From Hyphomicrobiales bacterium (GTDB taxonomy: Bacteria > Pseudomonadota > Alphaproteobacteria > Rhizobiales > Rhizobiaceae): 64,000 nt of DNA. The notes below the pieces were generated by a model, which saw nothing but the letters and a program-made list of their open reading frames with translations, did no database searches and was not told the DNA's origin. A program made the position numbers and the translations under genes. Position 1 is the first letter of the stretch, and each line of letters opens with the position of its first letter. The stretch is taken from positions 453,806-517,805 of the forward strand of contig UCHV01000011.1 in the NCBI GenBank assembly GCA_900472395.1, read 5' to 3'. Positions 47,176-56,007 of this stretch are shown here, piece after piece.

Positions 47176-49044
47176 TCAGATCGACTTCACTTCGGTCGTC
47201 GGTGAAAGCTGTCGGAAAATCTGCTCAACGTTGATTTTCACCGCATCCGAAGCAAAACCGCTGTCGCGGAAGACGACGCGCAGCGGCTCTTGTTTCACCA
47301 GCTCCTTGACCAAGTCCTCGGAAACGCCTTTATCAAAGCAGGCAACAAGGGCATTTTCATCCACGAAGAACACTGTCTTTCCCTGCACCGTCTCACGACG
47401 GATCGGCAGCGTCAGATCCACCCCCCAATCAACGAGCACCTGGAACAGCAGGTCCTCGGCTGTCCGGTCTTCCTTCACGCTGTCGACCATGCTGAGCAAG
47501 TCGCCTTGTCTGAGTTCGCCTGGCCGGTAGTGGACATCCTTCATGTTCGAAGTGTCAACCTTGAGCACTCGGAAGCCGACATCGCGGTTCCAATCGGGGT
47601 GGCATTCACCTTCCAAGATTCTCTGACCAGCGCGGCGGACGCGTTCCTTACAAATCTCCGCAATTGTCGAAAACCCCGCTTTTGCAGGCTCTGATCCCTG
47701 TAGAGTGGGCTCTGGCATTTGTACAAGCAGGACACTAACGTTCTTTTGAAAATTGAAGCACGCCTCCATCGTGGACCCTGACCCTGCAAAGAAATCAAGG
47801 ACCACGTCTTCATGATCAACGCCAGCCACAGTCATCATTCTCTCGATGAGTCGCGGCGGCTTCGGCGTTTCAAAAATCGAAGCATTTCCAAAATATTTTG
47901 TGATTAGCTTTTTACCCTCTTGAGTATCTCCAACATCTTTTCGTTCCCAGATCGTTTGCGGCGTAATGCCTTGCTTAACATCCGACAAATAACGCTTCAT
48001 TCTTGGGAAGTTATTTCCGTCCTCCCCGAACCACACTCTGGCGTCATCGATCAGAGACTGCATGACATCTGGAGGGCGTCTCCAGCTATTTCCTTCAGGA
48101 GGGTAGAACTCTTTACCAGTCTTGGGAGAAACAACCGGATAGAAGTCTCTCGGACGATACTCCGCGCGCGTCAAGTCTCCTGACGCCCAACGACCTCTCG
48201 GATCATTGTCGGGGTTTTTGTACCGATCATCAGCTTCTTCAGTTCTAGGAAGCATCCCAACCTTATATGCACTAGATTGGCGCGCGTAGAGAAGTACATG
48301 ATCGTGACTTTCAGATAGAAACTTGGCATCATTTTGCGGTGCAAATTTCTTCTGCCAAATAATATTTGCGATGAAATTATCTTCACCAAACACATCATCG
48401 CATAGTTTCTTCAAAGCGGCATGTTCACCGTCATCGATGGATATGAAAATCACGCCATCAGCGCGCAATAAGTTGCGAGCTAGCTTTAGCCGCGGATACA
48501 TCATGGACAACCAATCCGAATGAAACCGCCCGTTGGATTCTGTATTCGTGACCAACCGATTGCCAGAGCTGTCAGTTTGGTTGGATTTCGCCAGGAACTT
48601 CTCCACGCTTTCTGCAAAATCGTCGTCATATACGAAGTCGTTCCCCGTATTATACGGAGGATCGATATAAATCATTTTGATTTTGCCTAGATATGTCTCT
48701 TGAAGTAGCTTCAGCGCCTCTAGATTGTCTCCTTCGATAAACAGATTCCTCGTTGAACCGAACTCGACGCTTTCTGCTCCAATCGGACGTAACGTTTTTG
48801 CAACCGGCAAATTGGTTGTGACTTGAGCCTCCCGTTTTCCTGGCCAGTCCAACCGATACCGCTCCTGTGGCCCCTCCACGATGCTTTCGCTCAATTCCTG
48901 GCGAAGCTGATCAAAGTCTACTGCCAGACGCAGTTTACCGCTCACCTCGTCACGCGCCTCAGTTACGCAGCCCGGAAACATGTCGCGGATCTTCGCAATG
49001 TTGTCCTGGGTCAGGTCCGGGCTGTGCATCTTCAGCTTATCCAT
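47176..49044 (-). CDS. mod: Type III-like DNA methyltransferase (Mod), beta class
   Basis: A 622-residue adenine-N6 or cytosine-N4 methyltransferase. Motif IV IYIDPPYNTGNDF lies near residue 128 and motif I DFFAGSGSTMEACFNF near 412, the order of beta-class enzymes, with the target recognition domain between them. That central part (about 47,800-48,720) is distinctly AT-rich relative to the ends of the gene, which fits exchange of the recognition domain. The product would modify host sites and form a complex with Res. It follows the DUF4391 gene by 9 bp. Confidence 0.88.
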   Translation of the reverse strand: MDKLKMHSPDLTQDNIAKIRDMFPGCVTEARDEVSGKLRLAVDFDQLRQELSESIVEGPQERYRLDWPGKREAQVTTNLPVAKTLRPIGAESVEFGSTRNLFIEGDNLEALKLLQETYLGKIKMIYIDPPYNTGNDFVYDDDFAESVEKFLAKSNQTDSSGNRLVTNTESNGRFHSDWLSMMYPRLKLARNLLRADGVIFISIDDGEHAALKKLCDDVFGEDNFIANIIWQKKFAPQNDAKFLSESHDHVLLYARQSSAYKVGMLPRTEEADDRYKNPDNDPRGRWASGDLTRAEYRPRDFYPVVSPKTGKEFYPPEGNSWRRPPDVMQSLIDDARVWFGEDGNNFPRMKRYLSDVKQGITPQTIWERKDVGDTQEGKKLITKYFGNASIFETPKPPRLIERMMTVAGVDHEDVVLDFFAGSGSTMEACFNFQKNVSVLLVQMPEPTLQGSEPAKAGFSTIAEICKERVRRAGQRILEGECHPDWNRDVGFRVLKVDTSNMKDVHYRPGELRQGDLLSMVDSVKEDRTAEDLLFQVLVDWGVDLTLPIRRETVQGKTVFFVDENALVACFDKGVSEDLVKELVKQEPLRVVFRDSGFASDAVKINVEQIFRQLSPTTEVKSI

Positions 49045-49053
49045 TTCATCCTC

Positions 49054-49797
49054 TTATTCCTGATCGGTGCTCACCAGCCGCTCCAGCTCCCGCTTCGCGA
49101 CGCGGAGTTCCGCATTGATGGCCACACGTTTATTGAATTGTTTCTCACGGGCCAAGCGGGACTTAATCCGCTCTATGTCTCGCGTCTTTGACTTGATCGC
49201 CTCTGCACGAGCAATTCTTACCTCGAGAGAAAAAGGCTCTTCGGACCCTTCTGCATTAAAGGGTGACTGCGGATCTTCAGCAAAACCCGACGCAGGATGG
49301 GGCAGCAACCTCGCCGCTTGTTGCTCTACCAAAGGGCTTAGAAGTCGCTCATACAATGCGCCCATGTTCAGCGCCACAGGCAGCGACATTCGCGGCGTAT
49401 CCTCCGCCAGCCATTGCGCCTCGAAATAGTCGCCGAGGACCCATTTCGAGCTATCGATCTCGTTCGGCCGCTTGTAGGCTGCCGTAAGCTTCACCTTCGC
49501 GTCGTGAACCAGCTCGAATAACAAAGGGAATGGTATTGCGCGATCGATGGCACGCAACGCGTCCAGATTGAGGTTAGGCTCTCTTTGCGTGATACGGAAG
49601 ACCTGGATCTCACCCACCGATTTCGATGCTGGCAGGTTGATCGTCTCAGGCGCCAGTTTCTGCGCCCAGACAATTTGGTCAACCTCGCGCACGAAAAGAT
49701 CCTTGAGCGTAGTGCTAGCCCCCGCGTGCTCATAGATCTTGTTCTTCGGGACCACCCGCCCGAAAGCGCTCGCCTTGGGCCAATCGTAAAGCGTCAC
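49054..49797 (-). CDS. DUF4391 domain protein
   Basis: A 247-residue protein beginning MTLYDWPKASAFGRVVPKNK, with VDQIVWAQKLAPETINLPAS and a C-terminal coiled-coil-like segment (KSKTRDIERIKSRLAREKQF). This matches the DUF4391 family as I know it from its steady placement beside large SNF2 helicase and type III mod genes; its function is unknown. The N-terminal ATG overlaps the helicase stop codon by 4 bp. It probably bridges the helicase and the restriction complex; this is inference. Confidence 0.75.
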   Translation of the reverse strand: MTLYDWPKASAFGRVVPKNKIYEHAGASTTLKDLFVREVDQIVWAQKLAPETINLPASKSVGEIQVFRITQREPNLNLDALRAIDRAIPFPLLFELVHDAKVKLTAAYKRPNEIDSSKWVLGDYFEAQWLAEDTPRMSLPVALNMGALYERLLSPLVEQQAARLLPHPASGFAEDPQSPFNAEGSEEPFSLEVRIARAEAIKSKTRDIERIKSRLAREKQFNKRVAINAELRVAKRELERLVSTDQE

Positions 49798-52700
49798 GAG
49801 ACGCCTCCTTCAACGCGAAGAAAGGCGATCAACTCGAAATCATCCAGCCCCTTGATTGTATTTGTCAATGCTGTCGTGCGGCCACCGCTGAACAGGCTGT
49901 CGATGTCTTTCTCTTCCTTCACTTCGATCATGGAACGGATCGCCTGGCTGAGCAGATTGGAATAACTCCCCATCTGGCGACCATCCTCAGTGCGCTCATT
50001 GAAGAGCCGGCAGACATCGGAAATTGGTTCGGCGCGTCCCTTGCAACTGCTCCGGATCAGGTCGAGCAAACGCTTCACCTCGGTATGGTCCGCTACAATC
50101 TTTCCGTCGTCGTCAATGTACACAAGATAGAAGGGATGGAGGCGGTTCTGCTGGTTTACGTTGATGCTGTGATGCAGATTCTTCAGGGCGAAGATCACGC
50201 CTGGACGCAACCCAAGCTCGTCAGCCGCGGGCACGACGGCATGCATGCCGAATGGTGCAGTCTCCAGATCGCCGTGTTCCTTGACGTAGTTGAGCAGATC
50301 CATGCGGAAATCATTGAGCCCAAGATCGGTGATCGAAATTCCGGCTTTCACGTCCTCCAGCTCGATCACTTCTTCCTGCATCCGCTTAAGCTGCTCCTTG
50401 CGGTAAGCAATATCGCTGGATTTGGCGGTCAGCACATTATCATCGCCGGTCGCGGTCACGTCGGCTATCACCATCCGGTTTTCGACGCGCTCCTTAAGAT
50501 TGATATATTCGTCGAGCGTAATATCCGGCCAATAATTGACGAGCTGGATCTGGTCATTAGGAGAGCCGATACGGTCGATGCGGCCGAAGCGCTGGATGAT
50601 CCGGACCGGGTTCCAGTGAATGTCGTAGTTCACCAGGAAATCGCAGTCCTGAAGGTTCTGACCTTCAGATATGCAGTCCGTGCCGATCAAGACATCCAGC
50701 TCGGCCGTCTCGTGAGGCAAAACGACGGCCTTTTCTTTTGAACGGGGGGAGAAGAGTGTTAGCACGCTCTGGAAGTCATAGGCTTTCTTGAGCGTGGTTT
50801 TCGGAGCACTTGAGCCCGTGACCTGGCCTACATGCAGACCTAGACCCCCAGCGAACGGGGCGAGGTTCTCGTAGAGATAGTTGGCAGTGTCGGCGAAAGC
50901 CGTGAACACGATAACCTTGCGATTGCCGTGATTGATCGGCTCTTCGATTTTTTGCTTGAGCAACGAAAGCAGATGCTGGAGCTTGGCATCATCCGCAGGC
51001 ACCACCTTGTCCATCGAGAGTATCAATGCGTCGATCAGAGCATGGTCCGCAGCAAGATCGTGCTTCCACGACGGTAGGTCCATGTCCGCGAGGCTGATCT
51101 GCACCTTTTTGCCGACGGTAAACTCGTCCAGTCCGGAGAGGTCATCGTCTTCAGGGTCTAAATCCCCCAGGTCCTCAAGGTGGTCGCTGATGCCGTCACT
51201 ACGGCCGGTTCTCTCATACTCAGCAATGGCGTCGAGCGCTCGAGTGATATTCCCATCCAAGGCGCGCAAGGTGAGACGGAAGGCTTCGACGGAGCTTTCG
51301 AGACGTTTGAGGAGGTTGGTTGTCATCAGCGCCTGGAGGCTGCGCTCCCGGTCGGCTTGTCGCAATTTTCCTCGCCCGCCCTCAACCTGGGTATCGTAGA
51401 TTTCTTCGTACTTCGCGAGCCGGCTTTTCAAAATGTAGCTGATTGGCGCATAGACCGCGAGCTTCAGCACCGACAACTGACCAAAGATCTCGTTCAGCCC
51501 CATTACATCCGGTCTCTGGGTGATCGGGCAATGGAACGACATCGGCTTACGGCGCTGAGGGAACTTGCCGATGTCCTTCGTGTCGTAGAAGGTTTCGATG
51601 TGCTTGCGAGACCGAGCGATCGTCACGGCATCCAGGAGCTCAAAGAAGTCGAAATCGAGCGTCTTTAGGATCGTTGCCGCCGTACGTTCATCAGGCGGCA
51701 ACGCCGACCATTCGTTGAACGCCTTTTGCGCTCGCCTGAAAATCTCTTCAATGCTGGTTTGCGATTTGAGGCTCTTGCTCAGCGCGTCCGACTGCCCTTC
51801 ATAGGCGAGAGCGAGCTGATTGCGCAGATCGTTGAAACGGTTGTTCACCGGCGTTGCAGAAAGCATTAGCACTTTGGTCTTCACGCCAGCGCGGATAACT
51901 TTGTTCATCAACTTCTGATAGCGCGTCTCGCGGTCTTTGAAGACATCATTATTTCGGAAGTTATGGGATTCATCGATCACCACGAGATCGTAATTTCCCC
52001 AGTTCACCCGGTTCAACGGAATGCCGAACGACTCGCCCGAGGTGCGCGACAGGTCGGTGTGGCAGAGCACGTCGTAATTAAAGCGGTCCTTCGCGAATAT
52101 GTTGGTGGTGAGATTGGTATTGTAGTTCCGCCAGTTGTCGGCCAACTTCTTTGGGCAAAGCACCAAAACCGACTTGTTGCGAAGCTCGTAATATTTGACA
52201 ACCGCAAGGGCCGTGAATGTCTTTCCGAGACCAACCGAGTCCGCAAGGATGCAACCATTATAGGTCTCGAGTTTGTTGATAATCCCGGTCGCCGCGTCCC
52301 GCTGATAATTGAACAGCTTGTTCCAGACGATGCTCTCCTGATAGCCGGTCAGGTCATTTGGCAGGACATCCTCGTTGATATCCTCAAGGAATTCTCGAAA
52401 AATGTTATAAAGCATCAGGAAGTAGACGCGTTCGGGAGCATTTTCCTGGTAGACGGACTCAATGTGATCGCAGACGGCGTCCGTTACATCCTTCAGCTTC
52501 TCACCATCGTTCCAGATCTGGTTGAAGAGCTGGAGGTAGAGGCCGGTATGGGACTGGTCGTCCATCCGCGTCACAAAATTAGAGACCGCATTGCCCTTCT
52601 GATATCCGAGATCCACGGCAGTAAAGCCGCTGATCGGCATGTAGGCGACCGCTGCTCCGCCCCCCTCCACGTGAGCAAATGGCTGCATTGCAGCCTGGGT

Positions 52701-53066
52701 GGAATTGGACTTGAACCGAGCCTTCTTGCGGATCCAATCGGCGCACTCCCTCGCCACAGCGCGCTGCGTTAGTTTATTCCGGAGCTGTATCTCGAATTCG
52801 GTGCCATAGAGACTGCTTTCACGCCCCGCCTTAGGGATGAAGAACTCGCGCTTCTCCTTCCTGAGCCTATCAGTCACCTCAGTCGGTACGAAAGTTGGCG
52901 ACGTGAAGATGAACTGCAGGCTCTCGATTTTCGAAAGCTCAGACTTTAAAGCTTCGAAGGCGTAGATTGAGAAACATGATGCCGCGATCTTAACACGCGA
53001 ACCTCGAGTGAGTGTTTCTTTAAGATCGTCGCCGAGAAGTTGAGATGTATTGTCAATAATCTTCAT
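49794..53066 (-). CDS. SNF2-type helicase with PLD-like N-terminal domain
   Basis: A 1090-residue protein. The first ~200 residues (VKIAASCFSIYAFEALKSEL, then PISGFTAVDLG) have the phospholipase D-like fold pattern but no HxK pair, so this part is degenerate. Helicase motifs: ILADSVGLGKTFTAL (I, near 279), LVVIDESHNF (II, near 364), LMLSATPVNNRF (III, near 402), IIQRFGRIDRIG (VI, near 828). It is the first gene of the cluster. As an ATP-driven translocase it could load or drive the downstream methyltransferase and nuclease; that is inference. Confidence 0.85.
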   Translation of the reverse strand: MKIIDNTSQLLGDDLKETLTRGSRVKIAASCFSIYAFEALKSELSKIESLQFIFTSPTFVPTEVTDRLRKEKREFFIPKAGRESSLYGTEFEIQLRNKLTQRAVARECADWIRKKARFKSNSTQAAMQPFAHVEGGGAAVAYMPISGFTAVDLGYQKGNAVSNFVTRMDDQSHTGLYLQLFNQIWNDGEKLKDVTDAVCDHIESVYQENAPERVYFLMLYNIFREFLEDINEDVLPNDLTGYQESIVWNKLFNYQRDAATGIINKLETYNGCILADSVGLGKTFTALAVVKYYELRNKSVLVLCPKKLADNWRNYNTNLTTNIFAKDRFNYDVLCHTDLSRTSGESFGIPLNRVNWGNYDLVVIDESHNFRNNDVFKDRETRYQKLMNKVIRAGVKTKVLMLSATPVNNRFNDLRNQLALAYEGQSDALSKSLKSQTSIEEIFRRAQKAFNEWSALPPDERTAATILKTLDFDFFELLDAVTIARSRKHIETFYDTKDIGKFPQRRKPMSFHCPITQRPDVMGLNEIFGQLSVLKLAVYAPISYILKSRLAKYEEIYDTQVEGGRGKLRQADRERSLQALMTTNLLKRLESSVEAFRLTLRALDGNITRALDAIAEYERTGRSDGISDHLEDLGDLDPEDDDLSGLDEFTVGKKVQISLADMDLPSWKHDLAADHALIDALILSMDKVVPADDAKLQHLLSLLKQKIEEPINHGNRKVIVFTAFADTANYLYENLAPFAGGLGLHVGQVTGSSAPKTTLKKAYDFQSVLTLFSPRSKEKAVVLPHETAELDVLIGTDCISEGQNLQDCDFLVNYDIHWNPVRIIQRFGRIDRIGSPNDQIQLVNYWPDITLDEYINLKERVENRMVIADVTATGDDNVLTAKSSDIAYRKEQLKRMQEEVIELEDVKAGISITDLGLNDFRMDLLNYVKEHGDLETAPFGMHAVVPAADELGLRPGVIFALKNLHHSINVNQQNRLHPFYLVYIDDDGKIVADHTEVKRLLDLIRSSCKGRAEPISDVCRLFNERTEDGRQMGSYSNLLSQAIRSMIEVKEEKDIDSLFSGGRTTALTNTIKGLDDFELIAFLRVEGGVS

Positions 53067-53304
53067 GGTGTAAGATTCTCTCGGATCGAGATCGATCCCT
53101 TGCGACTATCTGACAACTGGATCCCCCTCATTATCTCGATGGCTTGCAGCGTTAATCCGCTACATTTCCAAATAGTTGTTGGCGAAAGGTTTGAACCAGT
53201 TCAGATGAATGTTCAACCGTTCCTTCCTAGTGTCATCCAACAATCACAGGCTGCGCGCCATCCGAGCCGGGAAAGTACCTTGAGTAGAGCACGACATCGC
53301 CAAA
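53067..53304. other. Upstream region of the six-gene restriction cluster
   Basis: A 238-bp gap between the helicase gene and the integrase gene, both read leftward. It should hold the promoter for the cluster. I see no clear -35/-10 pair, operator or terminator. Confidence 0.3.
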
Positions 53305-55116
53305 CTATGGCTGCAGATGATCGAGGCCTAGCCCAGGATATGCGATAGCGTTGACCAGTTCAGACCGCTGTTCGAGCATCCCCTGCGTTAGCACACCGTA
53401 TCCCTTGGTCACGCGGTTACCCCCGCTTACATGCCCAAAGATGAAATTGAATTGCTCATCAAGGTAGCCAGCCCGTCTCATTGCATCGAAGGCACCATGA
53501 CGGAACGAGTAAAGTGACAAGCCTCGCCCATTCTTTAGACCCACCTTCTCCAGATAGCGCCCAAAGTCCCGGCTGAAATCGGATAACATCTGGCCGCGAT
53601 CGTTGCGAATTGCGAGTGGGAAAACGCGCGTATACCCGCCATCTCGAATTGTTGTCAGGTACTCGAGAAAGCCGAGATCAATCAGCTCCCGGTGGACAGG
53701 CACGACGCGACGAGAACCGTCGTTTTTCAGCCTCTTGATGTCCTCATCGCCATCGTCCGTGGTTTCAGTGATGTCGAATATCCAAGTCTGCTGCTCCTCC
53801 CGAACGTCCGAAAGGGCCAGCTGAGCAATCTCCCCGGGTCGGGCGCCTGAGTAGAGCATGATCAGTGGTATCCAGTAGCGATGGTCACGAATCCTGACAT
53901 CGCCAGCCTTGTTCCAGAAGCGAGGCGCATCATCGCTCGCACAGCCGATAAACAACGGCGACCGGAAAAGGGAATTCATCTGATCAACGGTAAACGGATA
54001 GACCTTTTTTCGTTTATCCTTTGCCAAGAACATCCCTTCGGTGGGATTATCATCAATGTATCCATGCCCAACGAGCCAGCTGCAAAAAGCCGCGAGGTTG
54101 GAAAGATAACGATTCACGGTGTTCACACTTAGAACCGGCTTGCAGACCGTTTCATTGTGCGCAACGATTTGGGCGATCTTCATGCCCTTAAAAGCTTTTG
54201 TCTCTGTCGCCTTGACAGGGTAAAGCATCAAAAGCGCTTTCCACCCTCGAACAGCTTTCTTGTCGATTTTTGACGCAGGAAATGTCGAGCCGACATGATC
54301 CACGAACAACCCGATATCGCGGCGTGCCTGAACCAGTGTGTCGGCTGTGACGCCACGAGGGTTTTCTCGAGCGTAAACCTCAAAGAGTTCCATGATCGAC
54401 TGCCCTGGTGGCGCCGTCTCGCGTGGCCTGGCGAAGGCTGGCTTCACGATTGGGTCCCTGGGCCTCCCGGAGTAGTCGCCGACATCCCGCTCAACTGTTC
54501 GCTCGAGCGCCTCGATGTCAGCGCGCATCATCAGGGCACCAAGTTCGCGAAACTGTTCGGATCCTTCGTCTACCAGCAAGGAATGCCGCTCTATGAACTG
54601 ACGCACCTCGTGATCGACCAGCATATATCTCCCGGTAGCCAGATCGCGCCTCAGGGCCGCCAACCGACGGGCACGGAGATTAGCATCATCCTGTCGGGCA
54701 CGCTTCAACAGCTCAAGGTCCGCATACCCGTTGATCATTCCGACAATGTCATCGGATCGTATTTCGCCGCGATCGATGCGCTGCCAGACCCGAGCGACTT
54801 CCGTCTCGAGGTCAGCATCCGTTGGCATGGCCCGACGCTTCTCCACATCTTGATTTAGCCGCGCTTCATAATGCTCCCAGACGGCCACTGCCCTATCCTC
54901 GTCGGTGAGATGGCGACGAGCGCGCATGTCTTCAAATTCGGCGTCCCATTTCTGGAGTTCAAAGTTGAGCCGCCGCTTAGCGACGGCTTCGTCCTTGGTC
55001 CGCAACGAAACCTTTTTATCCTCACTCGGAAACTGATCTCGCAGATCCGAGGGGATGTAGATGCGGGCGTAATATGTTCCGCCATCACGGCGGATAAGGT
55101 TTGAACGTCTGGTCAT
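53305..55116 (-). CDS. int: Tyrosine recombinase (site-specific integrase)
   Basis: A 603-residue integrase. The C-terminal catalytic part shows LYSGARPGEIAQLAL (first Arg near residue 422), SLYSFRHGAFDAMRRAG (second Arg), FIFGHVSGGN (His) and the nucleophile in VTKGYG (near 570). In the HxxR box the His is replaced by Tyr. The N-terminal ~300 residues include a long coiled-coil-like region and a SAM-like core-binding part. It lies 117 bp inside the right attachment repeat, as expected for an integrase acting on tRNA-Gln. No excisionase gene is seen. Confidence 0.93.
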   Translation of the reverse strand: MTRRSNLIRRDGGTYYARIYIPSDLRDQFPSEDKKVSLRTKDEAVAKRRLNFELQKWDAEFEDMRARRHLTDEDRAVAVWEHYEARLNQDVEKRRAMPTDADLETEVARVWQRIDRGEIRSDDIVGMINGYADLELLKRARQDDANLRARRLAALRRDLATGRYMLVDHEVRQFIERHSLLVDEGSEQFRELGALMMRADIEALERTVERDVGDYSGRPRDPIVKPAFARPRETAPPGQSIMELFEVYARENPRGVTADTLVQARRDIGLFVDHVGSTFPASKIDKKAVRGWKALLMLYPVKATETKAFKGMKIAQIVAHNETVCKPVLSVNTVNRYLSNLAAFCSWLVGHGYIDDNPTEGMFLAKDKRKKVYPFTVDQMNSLFRSPLFIGCASDDAPRFWNKAGDVRIRDHRYWIPLIMLYSGARPGEIAQLALSDVREEQQTWIFDITETTDDGDEDIKRLKNDGSRRVVPVHRELIDLGFLEYLTTIRDGGYTRVFPLAIRNDRGQMLSDFSRDFGRYLEKVGLKNGRGLSLYSFRHGAFDAMRRAGYLDEQFNFIFGHVSGGNRVTKGYGVLTQGMLEQRSELVNAIAYPGLGLDHLQP

Positions 55117-55232
55117 TTAGGGCTCCCGGAGCAGCTTACCGGAACAGTAAACCGGAACACCTCTAGACGAATAAGCTATTACGTGGCAATATCTTATGAA
55201 TAATCAATGCTCTCGGCATAGTTGGATTATCG

Positions 55233-55251
55233 TCCAGGTTCCCCAGCCAAT
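55233..55251 (+). repeat. Right attachment site (attR)
   Basis: An exact copy of the 19 bp at the end of the tRNA-Gln gene (TCCAGGTTCCCCAGCCAAT). Only this fragment of the tRNA is present here, so the intact gene is at the left end. It marks the junction with the resident chromosome. Confidence 0.93.
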
Positions 55252-55302
55252 TCTCCCCTTCCGTGCGAAAATACCTTCCTCCATGCCTCACGGCATATCG
55301 CC

Positions 55303-55764
55303 TCACCGCCTCGCCTTCGGCCGTGTCGCCAGCACATTTCTGATCGAAAAGCTGGAATGGATGCGCAAGACTCCCGGAAGCGCCGACAGGATTTCCTTGT
55401 GGATGCGCTCGAATTCCAGTGCGCTCTCAACCTCCACCCGCAGCAGATAGTCGGAATCACCCGTCATCAGGAAACATTCGCGAATTTCCGGGTGTTTGCG
55501 GATCGCCGCCTCGAAGCGGTTGAGGTGATCCTCGGTCTGGCGTTCCAGCGTGATGTTGATGATGACCGCGATCGTGTTGCCGCCGGCGCTTTCGATCAGC
55601 GCCGTATACCCCTTGATCACCCCCGCCTTTTCCAGAAGCCCGATGCGGCGCAGGCAGGCAGACGGCGACAGGCCGACCTCGGCCGCAATCTTGGCGTTGC
55701 TCATACGGGCATTCAGGCGAAGCAGGCGGATGATATCGCGGTCGATGGCGTCTATGGCGGACAT
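55303..55764 (-). CDS. Lrp/AsnC-family regulator of D-amino acid catabolism
   Basis: A 153-residue Lrp/AsnC regulator. HTH: IDRDIIRLLRLNARMSNAKI then AAEVGLSPSACLRRIGLLEK. The effector RAM domain contains FLMTGDSDYLLRVEVESALE. It is divergent from dadA, and such regulators typically activate dadA in response to alanine. ATG 55764 (MSAIDAIDRD) is chosen on the match to family N-termini; an upstream frame to 55824 is less likely. Confidence 0.88.
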   Translation of the reverse strand: MSAIDAIDRDIIRLLRLNARMSNAKIAAEVGLSPSACLRRIGLLEKAGVIKGYTALIESAGGNTIAVIINITLERQTEDHLNRFEAAIRKHPEIRECFLMTGDSDYLLRVEVESALEFERIHKEILSALPGVLRIHSSFSIRNVLATRPKARR

Positions 55765-56007
55765 GACGATTGTTCCATAAGTTCGGCGTTTATTCCGAAA
55801 ATCATTCATCCATGAAATTATCAAGCAATAAGCGGCGAGATATTGCGTGATCGTTTCAATAATCTCTTTCGATAAGTCAATAATGACGGGAACGGGTGGT
55901 GCATAGTGGCTTTATGGCGTTTCGGAACGCCTTGCTGCGAGGCGGACTCGGCCAAAACTGTCTTTCGCAGTATAATGGCCTTTCCGGCATGAAACACTGA
56001 GGACAGA

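Larger units (their letters stand above)
25467..55251. mobile_element. Integrated genomic island in tRNA-Gln, rich in defence genes
   Basis: About 29.8 kb lies between 19-bp repeats, one being the 3' end of the tRNA-Gln gene, with a tyrosine recombinase gene just inside the right repeat. Gene content changes abruptly: to the left are ppx and the tRNA, to the right dadA and its regulator, and inside are helicases, nucleases, a reverse transcriptase, a DNA polymerase and a restriction-modification cluster. No conjugation genes are visible, so it is an integrative element that would need help to transfer, or a decayed one. Confidence 0.92.

Noticed and set aside
41387..53066. BREX system
   Set aside because: No PglZ, BrxC-like ATPase or Lon-like gene is present; the methyltransferase and Res belong to the type III pattern.
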